Assembly: GCF_001761485.1 (NCBI RefSeq)
Contig: NC_090770.1
Location: 186,001 to 250,000, forward strand
DNA from: Yarrowia lipolytica
Taxonomy: Eukaryota > Ascomycota > Dipodascomycetes > Dipodascales
Direction of reading: 5' to 3'
Length of the DNA stretch: 64,000 bases
The notes under the pieces: model-generated
The model's input: the letters and a program-made list of their open reading frames with translations, nothing else
Database searches by the model: none
What the model was told of the DNA's origin: nothing
Shown here: positions 29,038 to 39,640 of the stretch, piece after piece
Layout: each line of letters opens with the position of its first letter
How positions within the stretch are numbered: position 1 is the first letter of the stretch
Translations under genes and position numbers: made by a program

Positions 29038-30879
29038 ATGACCACCCCACCACCAGGATTCAGGACGCTCAGAGAGCTCCACATGTTGAAAAACAACTCA
29101 ATGGTCAATGTCATTGCTCGTGTGCTGGCCAACCCGCCGGGTCTGATTTCTCTCACCGACCTAACCATTTGCGACCGGTCGGAAACCGACTTCGACGTGG
29201 TGGCCAACTTTGACAGAAACCCAGGCGAATGGCACCCTACAGAAACCCCACAAGTCGGTGATGTAGTGGTGCTGACAAACTTCAACAAAAAGACGGGCTA
29301 CCAGAAGGGAAACCCCGTTCTATACAGCAAGAAACACGTCTCCAAGGTCGTGTTCTACAACCAGAACTTGAAGTCATACAACAAGTATCCTGCCCACGAA
29401 CCTCCAGCAGAATACATCTCTAGTCACCCCGTCTACAAATACATATCCATTCTGATCGATGACTGGAAGCAGGACCCCAGATCTGGCTGGGACGGAGATG
29501 CAGCAGCTGTCATGTCGTTCTCCATGAGTCTCGAAGAAGTGAGCAAAAAGTTCGACACGAGCAGATTGACGACAATCAAGGGCAAGATCAGCGAGCTGGA
29601 TACCGACGTATTCCAACTCACTGACGCCCCAGGCTGGAAGGTCCAGTTGGGAGCTTACAAATTCGAGGACGAAATGAGACAGAGATGCAGAGAGAAGTAC
29701 TCATGCCACGTGGAACTCAGCCACGTGAGATTCAAGTCATATGACAAGAGCTCGAGGAAGCTGTTTGCGAAAATGACTGACCGAACCTCCATTGATCCAG
29801 TGGAGGGCAAAGAACTGGAATCGTTGAAGGCCAGACTGAGTGGCAAGAGCAAAAAAGCAGATACGGATGCGCCTTCAGAAGACAATGAGGTGAACATTGT
29901 GCCATCCAAGAAGGTCCAGAGATCCGATGATGACAGCGAGTCAGAGCAGGTGGAGGACTCTCCTGAAACTCCGGCATATTCCACCCCTGAATCTTTTGAG
30001 CTTCAATCGGAAACAAATCTCGACTCGCAACATTCTGAGACAGAAGAAATGGGCGACGACGCCATAAATGATCTTGTCAATGCCGTTTGCGGATCACCTG
30101 AAAGCTCGGCCAAGCCGGATTCGCCCTTTTCACATGACAAGTCCGAGACCGGGCAGAATAAGCCTCCTCCAAGTGGCCAGCCCAGAATGACTTCCCCCAC
30201 TCCCCTTAGACCCGAGCCTGACCTCTTGAGTCATCTGTCTCAAGGGACTTTAACCAATAGAGATATCAGGTCCAGGGATGTTTCACCCCGTGCCCGTGAA
30301 GATGATTCGGAGCAACCCGTCATACCCCATGAGATTCCAGTTCGAAAGAAACTCAAATCCGAATCTCCCATGTCGCGCACGCCTTTCAGCAGACCTCAAG
30401 TGTCGCAGCCGCCACCAGTGTCTCCCGTGTCGCAGGGACCATCAGTGTCTCCCGTGTCGCAGGGACCATCAGTGTCGCCTGTGTCGCAGGGGACACCAGC
30501 ACAAGAGTTTCCTACAGCGTCGCAGTCCGGCCCGATGTTGGTCATGTCTGAGTACATCGTTCCCGACATTGAAGAGCCGTACCTTGTTGTTTCAGGGGTG
30601 GTGAGGGGAGCCAGAGTGACCGACAAGGGTTTTTTGTCTTTCGCGGTATACTGCGAATGCGTGAACAAACTGTTCACGGTGAAGATCCGCAAGGAAGATG
30701 AGGGAGAGTTCCTCCTTGGCGTTTCCAAGCGCAATCAAGAGATGAAGCTGAAGGCGTTGGTCTCTTGGGCAGCCCAACAGGAACATGTCAAGGTCAATCT
30801 CATTCAGGACGAGCACAAGAACGAGAATGGGGAGTCGGAGTACTGGAGCGTCGGCAACTCGCTGGAGTGGCAGATGTAA
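29038..30879 (+). CDS. Pot1/Cdc13-like telomere end-binding protein (Telo_bind OB fold)
   Basis: The true start is the ATG at 29038 (613 residues); the frame is open further upstream but only from a TTG. Residues about 8-135 follow the Telo_bind OB-fold pattern: LKNNSMVNVIARV, SLTDLTICDRS, VGDVVVLTNFNKKT and YQKGNPVLYSKKHVSKVVFY, comparable to KNTIVNLFGIV...VGQPLLLHQI...QFRYALWP in fission yeast Pot1. Residues about 150-270 may be a second OB fold. A long acidic, Ser/Pro-rich linker (about 260-500), including three tandem VSPVSQGPS repeats, precedes a final beta-rich segment (PYLVVSGVVRG, FLSFAVYCECVNKLFTVKI) that could be a third OB fold. The role would be binding the single-stranded G-rich telomere overhang. 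Family membership is inferred by eye; another OB-fold DNA-binding protein cannot be excluded. Confidence 0.6.
   Translation: MTTPPPGFRTLRELHMLKNNSMVNVIARVLANPPGLISLTDLTICDRSETDFDVVANFDRNPGEWHPTETPQVGDVVVLTNFNKKTGYQKGNPVLYSKKHVSKVVFYNQNLKSYNKYPAHEPPAEYISSHPVYKYISILIDDWKQDPRSGWDGDAAAVMSFSMSLEEVSKKFDTSRLTTIKGKISELDTDVFQLTDAPGWKVQLGAYKFEDEMRQRCREKYSCHVELSHVRFKSYDKSSRKLFAKMTDRTSIDPVEGKELESLKARLSGKSKKADTDAPSEDNEVNIVPSKKVQRSDDDSESEQVEDSPETPAYSTPESFELQSETNLDSQHSETEEMGDDAINDLVNAVCGSPESSAKPDSPFSHDKSETGQNKPPPSGQPRMTSPTPLRPEPDLLSHLSQGTLTNRDIRSRDVSPRAREDDSEQPVIPHEIPVRKKLKSESPMSRTPFSRPQVSQPPPVSPVSQGPSVSPVSQGPSVSPVSQGTPAQEFPTASQSGPMLVMSEYIVPDIEEPYLVVSGVVRGARVTDKGFLSFAVYCECVNKLFTVKIRKEDEGEFLLGVSKRNQEMKLKALVSWAAQQEHVKVNLIQDEHKNENGESEYWSVGNSLEWQM
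30418..30498. repeat. 27-bp coding tandem repeat, three copies
   Basis: Encodes VSPVSQGPS three times inside the linker of the Pot1-like protein. The copies are nearly identical, so the array is young and its copy number is likely to vary between strains. Confidence 0.9.
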
Positions 30880-32055
30880 ATACACTGACGAATGATGGAG
30901 ATGAATACATTGTGATGTGAGTGACTTTTTGACGTGATGAGAGGACAGAGGGGTATTATAACAGACGAAAAGGCACAACGCCATTGGGTTACTCCATTCA
31001 ACTAGACTATGGGCGTCGTGGTGGTAGAATACTGATCTGGTAAATGAAATTCGATGGAATACCACGTTAGAAGTTCTCGGGACGCCGATTCTCCGTAGAC
31101 CAGTAACCCAGTGGTGAAGTACTAATTCGGACGACGACGAGGCCAACGGGTTGTATAGACAAAGGCATTAGCGCCAGGCGAATGCAATCGCCCTAGACCA
31201 ATCAACAATTGAGCAGCTGTGAGCATCAAAGTCGAATGAGGTCAACGTTCAAGAAGAGTTACAGTGACACCAAACACAGGTGGTTTAGCTACATTTTCTA
31301 TGACTAACATAAAGCGGTTTAGCTACCTTTCCGAATGACTAATCTTTCCAGGGCGAGTGGTGATACATTATCATGCACTAGTCTGCCTAATCAGCATCAT
31401 CAGACATCGGACTTGGGCGGCCCGAATAAGACAAAAATTGTATGAAAAAGGTGGTTGATCAATGTCTCAATAGATAGTGCCCATAAAGGCAATTGAGACG
31501 ATATAGATACATTAATTTGTACTGTACTATATATACCCTTTTCACTGTACCTCTTCCGATGTGAGTCCGCAAGCTCAAGTCGTATCGTAAGGCTGATTCG
31601 ACCATTCAGCCGATATAATGTTTTTGACCAGGAACCACGAGTGCAAGAACGAAATTGTTCTACAGGTAGATGTGCTCTTGTAGTATATCTGATACCATAC
31701 ATAATCGATACATTTCAATATTTTCCTGAAGATCTCAACTCATAGACGGGAAGATAGAGAGAGCAGAGACTATTACTATATACTGTAGTACAGTTGCTAA
31801 TATGACAAGTGCTAGAGACAAAGCTAACAATCCTCGTGTCCATTAATGCTCGTAAATCACAAAACTTCATTATCTCCTTGAATTCCGTGGTCAGTTTACT
31901 CACCTCGAAAGTTGACATGAGGGAGAGTCTGTTTTGTGTGTACGAGTACGAGTGTTGTACCTACTGCAAGTAATGTACAGTACATCCCCTCCTAGAACCA
32001 AATATTCAGATGCCTGATCTTTTTAGTCCTTCTCTTGCCCTTCCTCACCACTCTG
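30880..32055. other. Convergent intergenic region
   Basis: Lies between two 3' ends. A 27-bp direct repeat (GGTTTAGCTAC...ATGACTAA) occurs at 31282-31308 and 31317-31344. No gene or RNA is recognised. Confidence 0.45.
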
Positions 32056-33042
32056 CTATCCCTCACTCTGTTCTTCCTCCCCCAACCTCTCTTGCACCCT
32101 CCTGTCCACAGCTTCGATACTAACATTGCCCAAATAACGATAATAAGAGATCCAAATAGCATCATCATAACATTGAGCAAAGGGAAAGTCCAACAGAAAA
32201 GACGAGATGGCAGTGTCCATCAACAACTGCCAGCTTTCTTCGCTTCTATGAGGGAACCTCACATGAATCAGTCTTCGTACACGTGCCTCCCCAGAACCTG
32301 GTCTGTACCTGTTTTGAGCCATATAAGCCGCAGCAAGTATTCTGTCATGAACAGGAGTATACAGGGGCTTCTTCCGATAGGCCTCAGGATATCCCTGTTT
32401 AAAATGTTCCATGTACTCCTCCACAAGCTGGTTCTCCACCGCGGGTAGAGGTATCTGTCCATATCGACGAACAGCCTGACTCCACCATTTTCTTCCCAGC
32501 CAACCCCATTCCTGTTTAGAGCGGTGAGGGTACCGTTCAGCCAGAAGTTCCAGAGCAGTATCCTGATAGTACTCGTTCAAAGCGAAGACTGGCTTCACAA
32601 CCTCAATTTCCATGGCATCTAAGCAGTCTAAAACCTCCCTCAGCTCCTTTGTCCAGTTCAGATACTCAAAAGGGTAAACTCCGCCTTTCCGTCTGTGTTT
32701 TTGGACGATTCTTTTGAGCAGTGCAACTGTGCAGAAGGCCGGCAGAGTGTGTGGGAATCCCGGCGGCTTTCGTTCCATTCTCTTGATACACGCTACAATG
32801 ACTTCGTAGACTTTTGTTGATATCTCGTTAGTATCTCGGAATCGTCGTGGATACCTCTGAAGATACAAACGGGCAATCGTGTTGACAATCTCCCTTGGAT
32901 TCCTCTTCTCGATCAGTCCGTAGTTCCAGAACGTCCAAATGAGTTGTTTGGAAGCGTGGCTGTCGGAAATCGGGTCGTAGAAATCCAGCCAATTGAGCCC
33001 CTTCTTCTTGAGACGGTGGCGATGTCTCACTAGGTTGGACAT
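32056..33042 (-). CDS. Unrecognised protein with a thrice-repeated RYPHRS motif
   Basis: 328 residues from an ATG at 33040-33042. I do not recognise a family. The same motif appears at residues about 60-87 (LYLQRYPRRF...VYEVIVACI), 165-190 (LLAERYPHRSKQEWGWLGRKWWSQAV) and 257-283 (LIHVRFPHRSEESWQLLMDTAISSF): a helix, then R-[YF]-P-[HR]-R, a short turn and a second helix with Trp or Tyr. A fourth weaker copy (YMEHFKQGYPEAYRKK) is near 210. The protein is basic (MSNLVRHRHRLKKKG at the start), rich in Trp, Tyr and Arg, and has no signal peptide or membrane segment. It could be a helical-repeat nucleic-acid-binding protein, perhaps distantly Myb-like, but that is speculation. Codon use is like its neighbours. 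Confidence 0.7.
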   Translation of the reverse strand: MSNLVRHRHRLKKKGLNWLDFYDPISDSHASKQLIWTFWNYGLIEKRNPREIVNTIARLYLQRYPRRFRDTNEISTKVYEVIVACIKRMERKPPGFPHTLPAFCTVALLKRIVQKHRRKGGVYPFEYLNWTKELREVLDCLDAMEIEVVKPVFALNEYYQDTALELLAERYPHRSKQEWGWLGRKWWSQAVRRYGQIPLPAVENQLVEEYMEHFKQGYPEAYRKKPLYTPVHDRILAAAYMAQNRYRPGSGEARVRRLIHVRFPHRSEESWQLLMDTAISSFLLDFPFAQCYDDAIWISYYRYLGNVSIEAVDRRVQERLGEEEQSEG

Positions 33043-33708
33043 TCTGGTGATGATGGGTTCTCCTCATTTACAGCACATATTGAGAGTATGCATTAGGTTC
33101 GTATCTAATCTGCCACATACGAGCACTTTATTTTTTTTCTGGAAAAGACGAATTTTTATATATTTCTCCTGTTTTTGATTTTGACCAGTTTGATTGGGTT
33201 AAAATAAGTAGGCGATGTCAATATTTCACCTACATTGACGTCGCATAGTCGTTTTCCGTACTTTATGGAGTCACAAATAGATTTTTATTCTAAAAAACCA
33301 AAACATAATACATAATACAACAAACTCTATATATATATTCTACATCCATTAATTATAACTTCTCTGAGGAGAATAATACAAAAAACTGTATATAGAACTA
33401 TTGCAATAAAGACTATATGTATGATTTGTTAGATATAGTTATGTAACTACTAACACCACGTTCCGATAGTGCCAACCAGAAGTGTCATATCAGAAGAGTG
33501 CTTGCTCATTCACCAGGAAGAGATTCTAGATCAGCAGATACTATCTACATTTCGTCTACGATCAGCAGGTCCTTCTTATGACTTTGAGGAACCAACCAGA
33601 TGATATCTGCTATCTTCAACACAATTATGAGATTTCAACAAGATTGCAACAACCTCTTTGACGTTTGTGGTTTTCGTCTCTTCTCCATTGACTCGGATAG
33701 TCGATTGA
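33043..33708. other. Intergenic region before the chitinase gene
   Basis: AT-rich at 33280-33440. The second copy of the degenerate dispersed repeat lies at about 33465-33595. No gene is called. Confidence 0.45.
33465..33595. repeat. Degenerate dispersed repeat, copy 2
   Basis: Partner of 28655-28795, sharing CCAGAAGT, AGAGATTCTAGA, ACATTTCGTC and a TTATGACT word in the same order. Confidence 0.45.
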
Positions 33709-33893
33709 ATGAACAGAGGTCAGTCCCCGTGGTATCCCTCCAATCAACTGTCTAGTTGCTTCTTCTTACTGCTATTGGCAAGTGTAGACAGTTCGAAGTT
33801 TCAATCTATGCAAGAAGCGCTGAACAAGAAGCGCTGAAACAGGCGCTGAAAACTCCTCTCCATCCACTCCCACTCTCAACCCCCTCTCTCCTC

Positions 33894-34853
33894 ATGTTCA
33901 ACTCAAGTTCAAACACCAACATCGCGCTCTATTGGGGCCAGGACCAGGCTGGAACCCAACTGCCTCTGTCCACCTACTGTCGGTCCAACTCTGCCGACAT
34001 TTACGTGGTTTCTTTCCTCGACTCGTTTTCTGGCAAACAAACCAACGGAACGGGAGAGATGGCGGTGAGCTATGAAGGACCCATGACAAGTCTGGGAGGC
34101 GAAATTTCAATCTGTCAGTCGCTGGGACGAAAAGTTCTCATTTCACTGGGAGGAGAATCAGGACAGTATGGCCTGGACTCTGGCGCCGATGGAGAAACAC
34201 TGGCTGGACAGCTGTGGGACACATTTGGGGGCGGAAAGAACGCGTCAGTACAACGACCATTTGGAAACGTGATTATTGACGGCTTCGATCTCGATATCGA
34301 ACACGGAGATCCCGTGGGGTATGGAGATCTCGTCAACAGATTGAGAGTGCTGTATGCCACCGACACTTCCAAGATGTACTATGTGTCTGCGGCTCCTCAA
34401 TGTCCTTTTCCCGACGAATGGATTACTCAAGCCCTGGAGCAGTCAGAAGTTGATTTCGCCTTTGTGCAGTTCTACAACAACGACTGCGGTCTTGACGAGC
34501 CCAAAAACTTCAATTTTGACCAATGGGCAGACTTTGCACAGACTAGGGCAGCCAATAAACACATGAAGGTGTTTCTGGGCGTGCCCGCAAGTCGTAAATC
34601 TGCAGACACGGGCTACGTCGGAGTCCCTGTGCTCACACGGTACATTCAGAAGCTACTGAACCACACTTCTTTTGGAGGAGTCATGATGTGGGACGCTTCT
34701 TCGGCCTTTGGCAATAGGGACCATGGCAAGTCGTATGTGGAGTATGCTAAGGGTGCTCTCAATGGAGTTGTTTCCAATGGCGCTGGAACAAATTTTGTTT
34801 CGGGGGTGGTTTTCGAGGTGGTTTTCGCGGTTGTTGTGGTCTGGATATTGTAG
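33894..34853 (+). CDS. GH18 class III chitinase (Cts1-like) with C-terminal GPI-type tail
   Basis: From the ATG at 33894 the protein has 319 residues and begins directly in the mature domain: NTNIALYWGQDQAGTQLPLSTYC matches yeast Cts1 NTNIAVYWGQNSAGTQ. The catalytic DGFDLDIE lies at residues 129-136 with Glu136 as acid/base; VLISLGGESG is the first substrate-strand motif, and FVQFYNNDCG and GVMMWDAS follow as in the family. The enzyme cleaves chitin, usually at cell separation. The C-terminus (GAGTNFVSGVV then a hydrophobic tail) looks like a GPI-anchor signal. Oddly, no signal peptide is in frame. A leader-like segment starting at ATG 33709 (with CFFLLLLASVDS and a KKR site) lies in the next frame and ends at a stop near 33840, within repeats of GAAGCGCTGAA. 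So the N-terminus is either frameshifted or unresolved. Confidence 0.85.
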   Translation: MFNSSSNTNIALYWGQDQAGTQLPLSTYCRSNSADIYVVSFLDSFSGKQTNGTGEMAVSYEGPMTSLGGEISICQSLGRKVLISLGGESGQYGLDSGADGETLAGQLWDTFGGGKNASVQRPFGNVIIDGFDLDIEHGDPVGYGDLVNRLRVLYATDTSKMYYVSAAPQCPFPDEWITQALEQSEVDFAFVQFYNNDCGLDEPKNFNFDQWADFAQTRAANKHMKVFLGVPASRKSADTGYVGVPVLTRYIQKLLNHTSFGGVMMWDASSAFGNRDHGKSYVEYAKGALNGVVSNGAGTNFVSGVVFEVVFAVVVVWIL

Positions 34854-36780
34854 ACAATCCAAGTTCAGACATGGCGTCACGGAGTGGCTGTTTTGAAGAC
34901 AGTACGGGAAATTGTATGGCACAGTACAGTATGTACAGTGTACAGACAACTCGGTCCGGATACAGGTTGGCTAGTTCTGCATTCGGTACTCCTTCTACAG
35001 GATGAGATGGCACATCTTCGATATCCTGTCCACAATAACCCAGACATATTGTTGCCTTCTAGGATAGGTGTCGTCTACTCTCTGTACTGTATCTTATCGA
35101 ACACGTCTTACAGTGTTCACAGTGGTGATCAAGTCCAGAAGTCAACCGCTGGTTGCCCATTCCATTTTGAAACTATAGTGGAAGAACTCGGTGACTGGTG
35201 TAGCAACATCTTCCTCGCCTTGTCACTGGGAAACACAGCGTTCGCCTAACTATGAGTATTCATACTGGTGCCAGTATCGGACTTCAGAGAGCTACAAGTA
35301 CAGGTACAGTACTGTATCGTATTCTTAAGTAGTCGTATTTGCACTGTAATACCCTCCAGTGACATATGACTGACTGATACGCCCATAATAGACTAGCAAG
35401 ACGTGTGGGCGGTTGCTATAGGAAGACCGGTATAAAAGCTATAGATCTGCTTAATATGATTGGATACTTGAAAATTGGGGTCAGATAGTCACAGAGATGA
35501 AGTAAAGACGTGAGGTGATTTATTTGTGGGTCTTTCTATGACGATATTTTGAAAGGAAGACAAATATCATACCAGTAGCCTAGGGGTGCTGATAACACCC
35601 GTCTAGTGCAAGTAGGGGTATTGGGAGAGCTAGAAAGTGTCTTTTAGTTTATATTTGTCGTTTGAAAATGTTTATATTTGCATATCTCCGCTTTTTAGTC
35701 ATATTTGTATCGTGACAGTGTGATTCTCAGACAATGCTTGGATTGTATGTCAACTAAATCGTAACTAAATCATAACTAAATCATAACTAAATCATAACTA
35801 AACTCTAACTAAGCTCCAACTAAAATTTATCTGAAAAACAGAGAAAGATAACATAGCCCTCATTTGAATAGTATAAAAAAAGAATGGAACTGCTCAGATC
35901 TCTGAAATTTACAATCCCATCTCTTGTACTGTATATACTAAAGCATTGTAGAAACACCACCTTCATAGAATATTTATTACGTGCCACAGAAACATATATT
36001 CACTCAATAAACCAATCTGGACTCAAACTTGATGTCGAAAAAAATCATCAGAAATTTATCCAAGTTGTATAATCATGGTATCAATCTAGAGCCCTTGATC
36101 TCTTGAATCTTTTGGTGTCTTTAATTTTCAAAATCTCTACTAAAAATCCTTACCAACAGCAACATCTTACATCCCGGACAAGATACAGCCCGTACGTTTG
36201 TAGACAAAAAGATAGCAGTAAATTTGAGGTGGACACAACTGATATCTGAGTACTTTCCCAGGCTTTGCGGTTCGAATGGTAGTGTTTTCATACTTGCAGC
36301 ATTCCTCTGGCAGATTCTGCTATAGTACAGACTGTACTATTCGAAAGAACCCTGGTAAGCACACCCGTACAAGCACAACCACATGTAGAGATTACAAGCA
36401 GATATCTGATCTCATTGAGAGAGACAGAGAACAACTTTGCATGCAAGTTTGCAGCTTATGAAAAAATGGACGCATTAACGATGGCATTTCAGGACAGGAT
36501 AGTTCAAGTGCAGGTACAAGTATGTACAAGTACAAGTACAATTACTTACATCACATACTGCACCGATTTATGCCGCACAAAAAAAACGCACAAAATCAAC
36601 GGAGACAATTCAATATGGGGATCAAAATGACGAGAATCACGATTTGTTTTGATTTAATGGCTATTTATACAGAAAATTATTGTTTTGGTTCAATTGCTTC
36701 GGAACTAAAGTTGGGTTTCAACAAGTACGAGTATATAGCTGTATGTACATGACGGGCAGCCCAACGTGCTGACATATAGT
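34854..36780. other. Gene-poor region downstream of the chitinase gene
   Basis: Contains GTACAGTATGTACAGTGTAC-like palindromic words (about 34923 and 36513-36545), a TATAAAA at about 35432 with no gene behind it, and an 11-bp tandem array at 35752-35828. Frames are short and AT-rich. No gene is called. Confidence 0.45.
35752..35828. repeat. 11-bp tandem array, seven copies
   Basis: Unit AACTAAATCAT. The middle copies are identical and the right-hand ones diverge (AACTAAACTCT, AACTAAGCTCC). The unit contains CTAA words but is not a telomere repeat. Confidence 0.9.
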
Positions 36781-37364
36781 CGAATCAGAGTCTTCAACTT
36801 TTCAGCCGTTTCAGCCTTTCAAGCCGTTTTTCGTGCGCCAATGAGGTGGTTTGTATTTTTTTTGTTTTAGTGTTTGTTTTAATTTTTTTTTAAATTTTTG
36901 ATTGTGTTCTGTCTGGTTGACCATTTGTTGAATTGAATAAGAGATAATTGGCTTAGTAAACACCGGTGATGCCATTGGCGTTTATTTAATGGTAATAAAA
37001 GCAGATTTATGAAATAATTAGAATTAAGAATGCAAAAAGAAAAAATATATATTCAACGAATGGCGGGGTCCATATCTGAGCACCGAAATGTCCGACGCAG
37101 AAGACGGAACTCCGACAGGCTGAAAAAATAGGGTGAAAAACTGCCTGACCGCTGCATTGACATTTTGACAGGTTCGTTGTACGTACAAGCACAAGTACAA
37201 TGTGCGTCTATGATTGTTTGTACATGCAGTGGAATGATTCTGATTGTACGATTTTCAACCAAAAAAAAGGGGGAAAAAAGGGAAAAATACCGAGCCACTC
37301 TCCAACCCGCCACCTCGCTTACTAACCCCGCCAACCTCGCTTACGTATGCCAAACAAGGCTAGG

Positions 37365-38413
37365 TTAGGGTTGACCGTTCCAAGGGTACTCAGTAAATAG
37401 GGGTAACATGCATACGGCAAAAAAGGAAATAGGCTGGGCTGGGTTCCAGTCCAAGAATGTGTCCGTTTGGGGGCCGTCAAAAGGGATTTCGATGTATTAG
37501 GGTAGATGTAAAAAATTAGGGTAGATGTGGCTATATTAGGGATAGGCTAAGATGGTGGTGAGTGTCAGGTTTACTTTTTTTACTTCTACTTTTACTTTTC
37601 CTTTTACTTTTCCTTTTCCTTTTATTTTTATTTTTATTTTTATTTTTTTTTATTTAATTTTTTATTTATTTTTTATTTTATTTTTATTTTTATTTTATTT
37701 TTTTTTATTTTATTTATATTTTTTTATGTTTTGTTTTTATTTTACACATTATAAATTCTATTTATGTTTCTGCCGGTATTCGATAATCAACATTGGCAAT
37801 AAAGAATCTTAGGTTATCGTGCATATCCTAAGCCTAATTAACGTGGTAGGGTAACTTGTTGAGTGGTGTGGAAAATGGGCGTATTTTGGGGATTAAAAAA
37901 AAATTGGACGGGAAAATGGAATATCCACGGAACGGTCAAAAGTTGAGGAAGGCGGACCAGGTCAATTGGTCAATGAGGTTGAATTGGCTCAAATATTAGG
38001 GCAAAAAAACCACACCAATTGTGGTCCTATAACGCCCAATATTGGTGTTCTACGACTACCAGTAGTTCTAACGAGTAGTTCTAATTTTACCCCTTCTTAC
38101 GTCCACTTTGTCTAATTGGATTGGCAAGAAATGCAAATTAAAAATGCAGTTAAAAATGCAATTAAAAATGCAAATGTGCCATGTACATGCTCGTTTCTGT
38201 ACTCCATGGACAGCAACTTTGACCCCAATTGGACACCTGTCGTGTCCCAAATTGGAACGTGGTAGCATATATTTTTGTGCAACGTATTTCACATGTATGC
38301 AGAGAACATGCTAGGAGGTGGGTTGAGGCGGAATCGGGCGGTGCATATTAGGGTAGGTCCAAATCGGGTCTCAGGGTCGAGGGTTGACCCCAAAATAAGT
38401 ATTAGGGTTAGGG
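37365..38413 (+). other. Cluster of eight TTAGGG motifs, all on one strand
   Basis: TTAGGG begins at 37365, 37497, 37516, 37536, 37996, 38348, 38402 and 38408, the last two in tandem. None is found as CCCTAA in the same span. Chance expectation is about one per 4 kb per strand. The hexamer is the classical TRF/Tbf1 (Myb-domain) site. The Yarrowia telomere unit is reported as the related TTAGTCAGGG, which does not occur here. Confidence 0.6.
37566..37745. repeat. T-rich (TTTTA)n low-complexity tract
   Basis: About 180 bases composed almost only of T with regular A, and C near its left end. Typical poly(dT) low-complexity DNA. Confidence 0.85.
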
Positions 38414-39640
38414 TTGGACCCACAAGGGCACGCGACTGTGGGTCTGCATGTCGACGTATAATGTGCGTTTGGGTACAAACGGTTTCCAGAGGGCCGAGGT
38501 GTATGCGATTTACGGCGAGTATGATTTGATTCTGCGGTACAAGTATGTACGACATTGGAACGTACGATACAAGCGATATTCGCACTTTTACTTGTTTTTT
38601 GGTACAAGTACGTACGTACGCTATTCACTACTCGCACTTGTCTTTTTTCAATGGAGGTCAGACATTCAAAACGGCCAAATTAAGCGATGGAAACGACAAA
38701 GGTGGTAGAGCATTCTTTCCCGCGCGATATGGACGGTTTTGCAGCTGTGCGGTAATGTTGAGACAGGCGAGTTACACCAGTATTCTGTAGGTACGTAGAC
38801 AGGGTACATCATGGCCGCAAAAGGTTAATTCCAGAGCTGGATCGAAATACAAAAGACTATTTACAAAAGGGTTGGAGAGATAATATTTTGGCGCAGATTA
38901 GAGTTACCGATTAAGGTTGCTGCCAAGTCCATATTTCCAATCACCGTCGAATGAGTTGGAGCCAGAAGGGCGAGAACAGCGAGAACGATACGACGGAAAG
39001 AGACCCGCAACGTTGCTTTTGGTGGGTCCAAGATGGGGGAGAGTCGGGAGACGGGAAGTTGGTTGCTGGTGATCCGCAGATATTCGAGTCTATGGCTGAT
39101 ATGTTTTTAGGAGTTGAACGGAGTCGAGAGGGAGTTGAAATGAGTGAGTGCGTGAGTGAGCGAGTAGGCATGTACAAGTATCGCAGACCAACGTAACGGT
39201 AGTAGTTGCGTCATTAATGGAGTAAAGAGCGTGTTGCGACTATGTATGTACGATACGATATGAGTACGAGAGTGTTTATTGAGTAATGAACCATTCAGAA
39301 CGTCAACCAATGAACAGTTCAACAACCAACGAACGACTCAACCATAGACGATTCCTCCAAAGGACGATTCAACCAATAAACAACTGGATAATCAATGTAC
39401 ATCTGGATAATCAATGTACAACTCACAACCACTAAATAACTCGAAAACTCGACTCCACTCAACGCTCTCTTCCTCGCATACAGCCGGTATTGTACATATT
39501 CTGTTCAGTACATACGTGTAATCTACTCATGTCGTAATTATCTCCGCTACGCTAGATAGTGTTGAACTACGTACCAAGCCAAGTACAATATATAATATAC
39601 AACTACGACGTATCATACAACTACTCGTACAATTACTCGC

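Larger units (their letters stand above)
36781..39640. other. AT-rich intergenic region with T-rich tracts and TTAGGG motifs
   Basis: No convincing gene. T-runs occur at 36850-36900 and a long (TTTTA)n-like tract at about 37566-37745. The TTAGGG cluster is listed separately. The AT-rich, gene-free character would suit a replication origin, but I cannot show one. Confidence 0.4.

Noticed and set aside
35752-35828. Telomere-like repeat
   Set aside because: The 11-bp AACTAAATCAT unit is not related to the species telomere repeat; it is an ordinary minisatellite.
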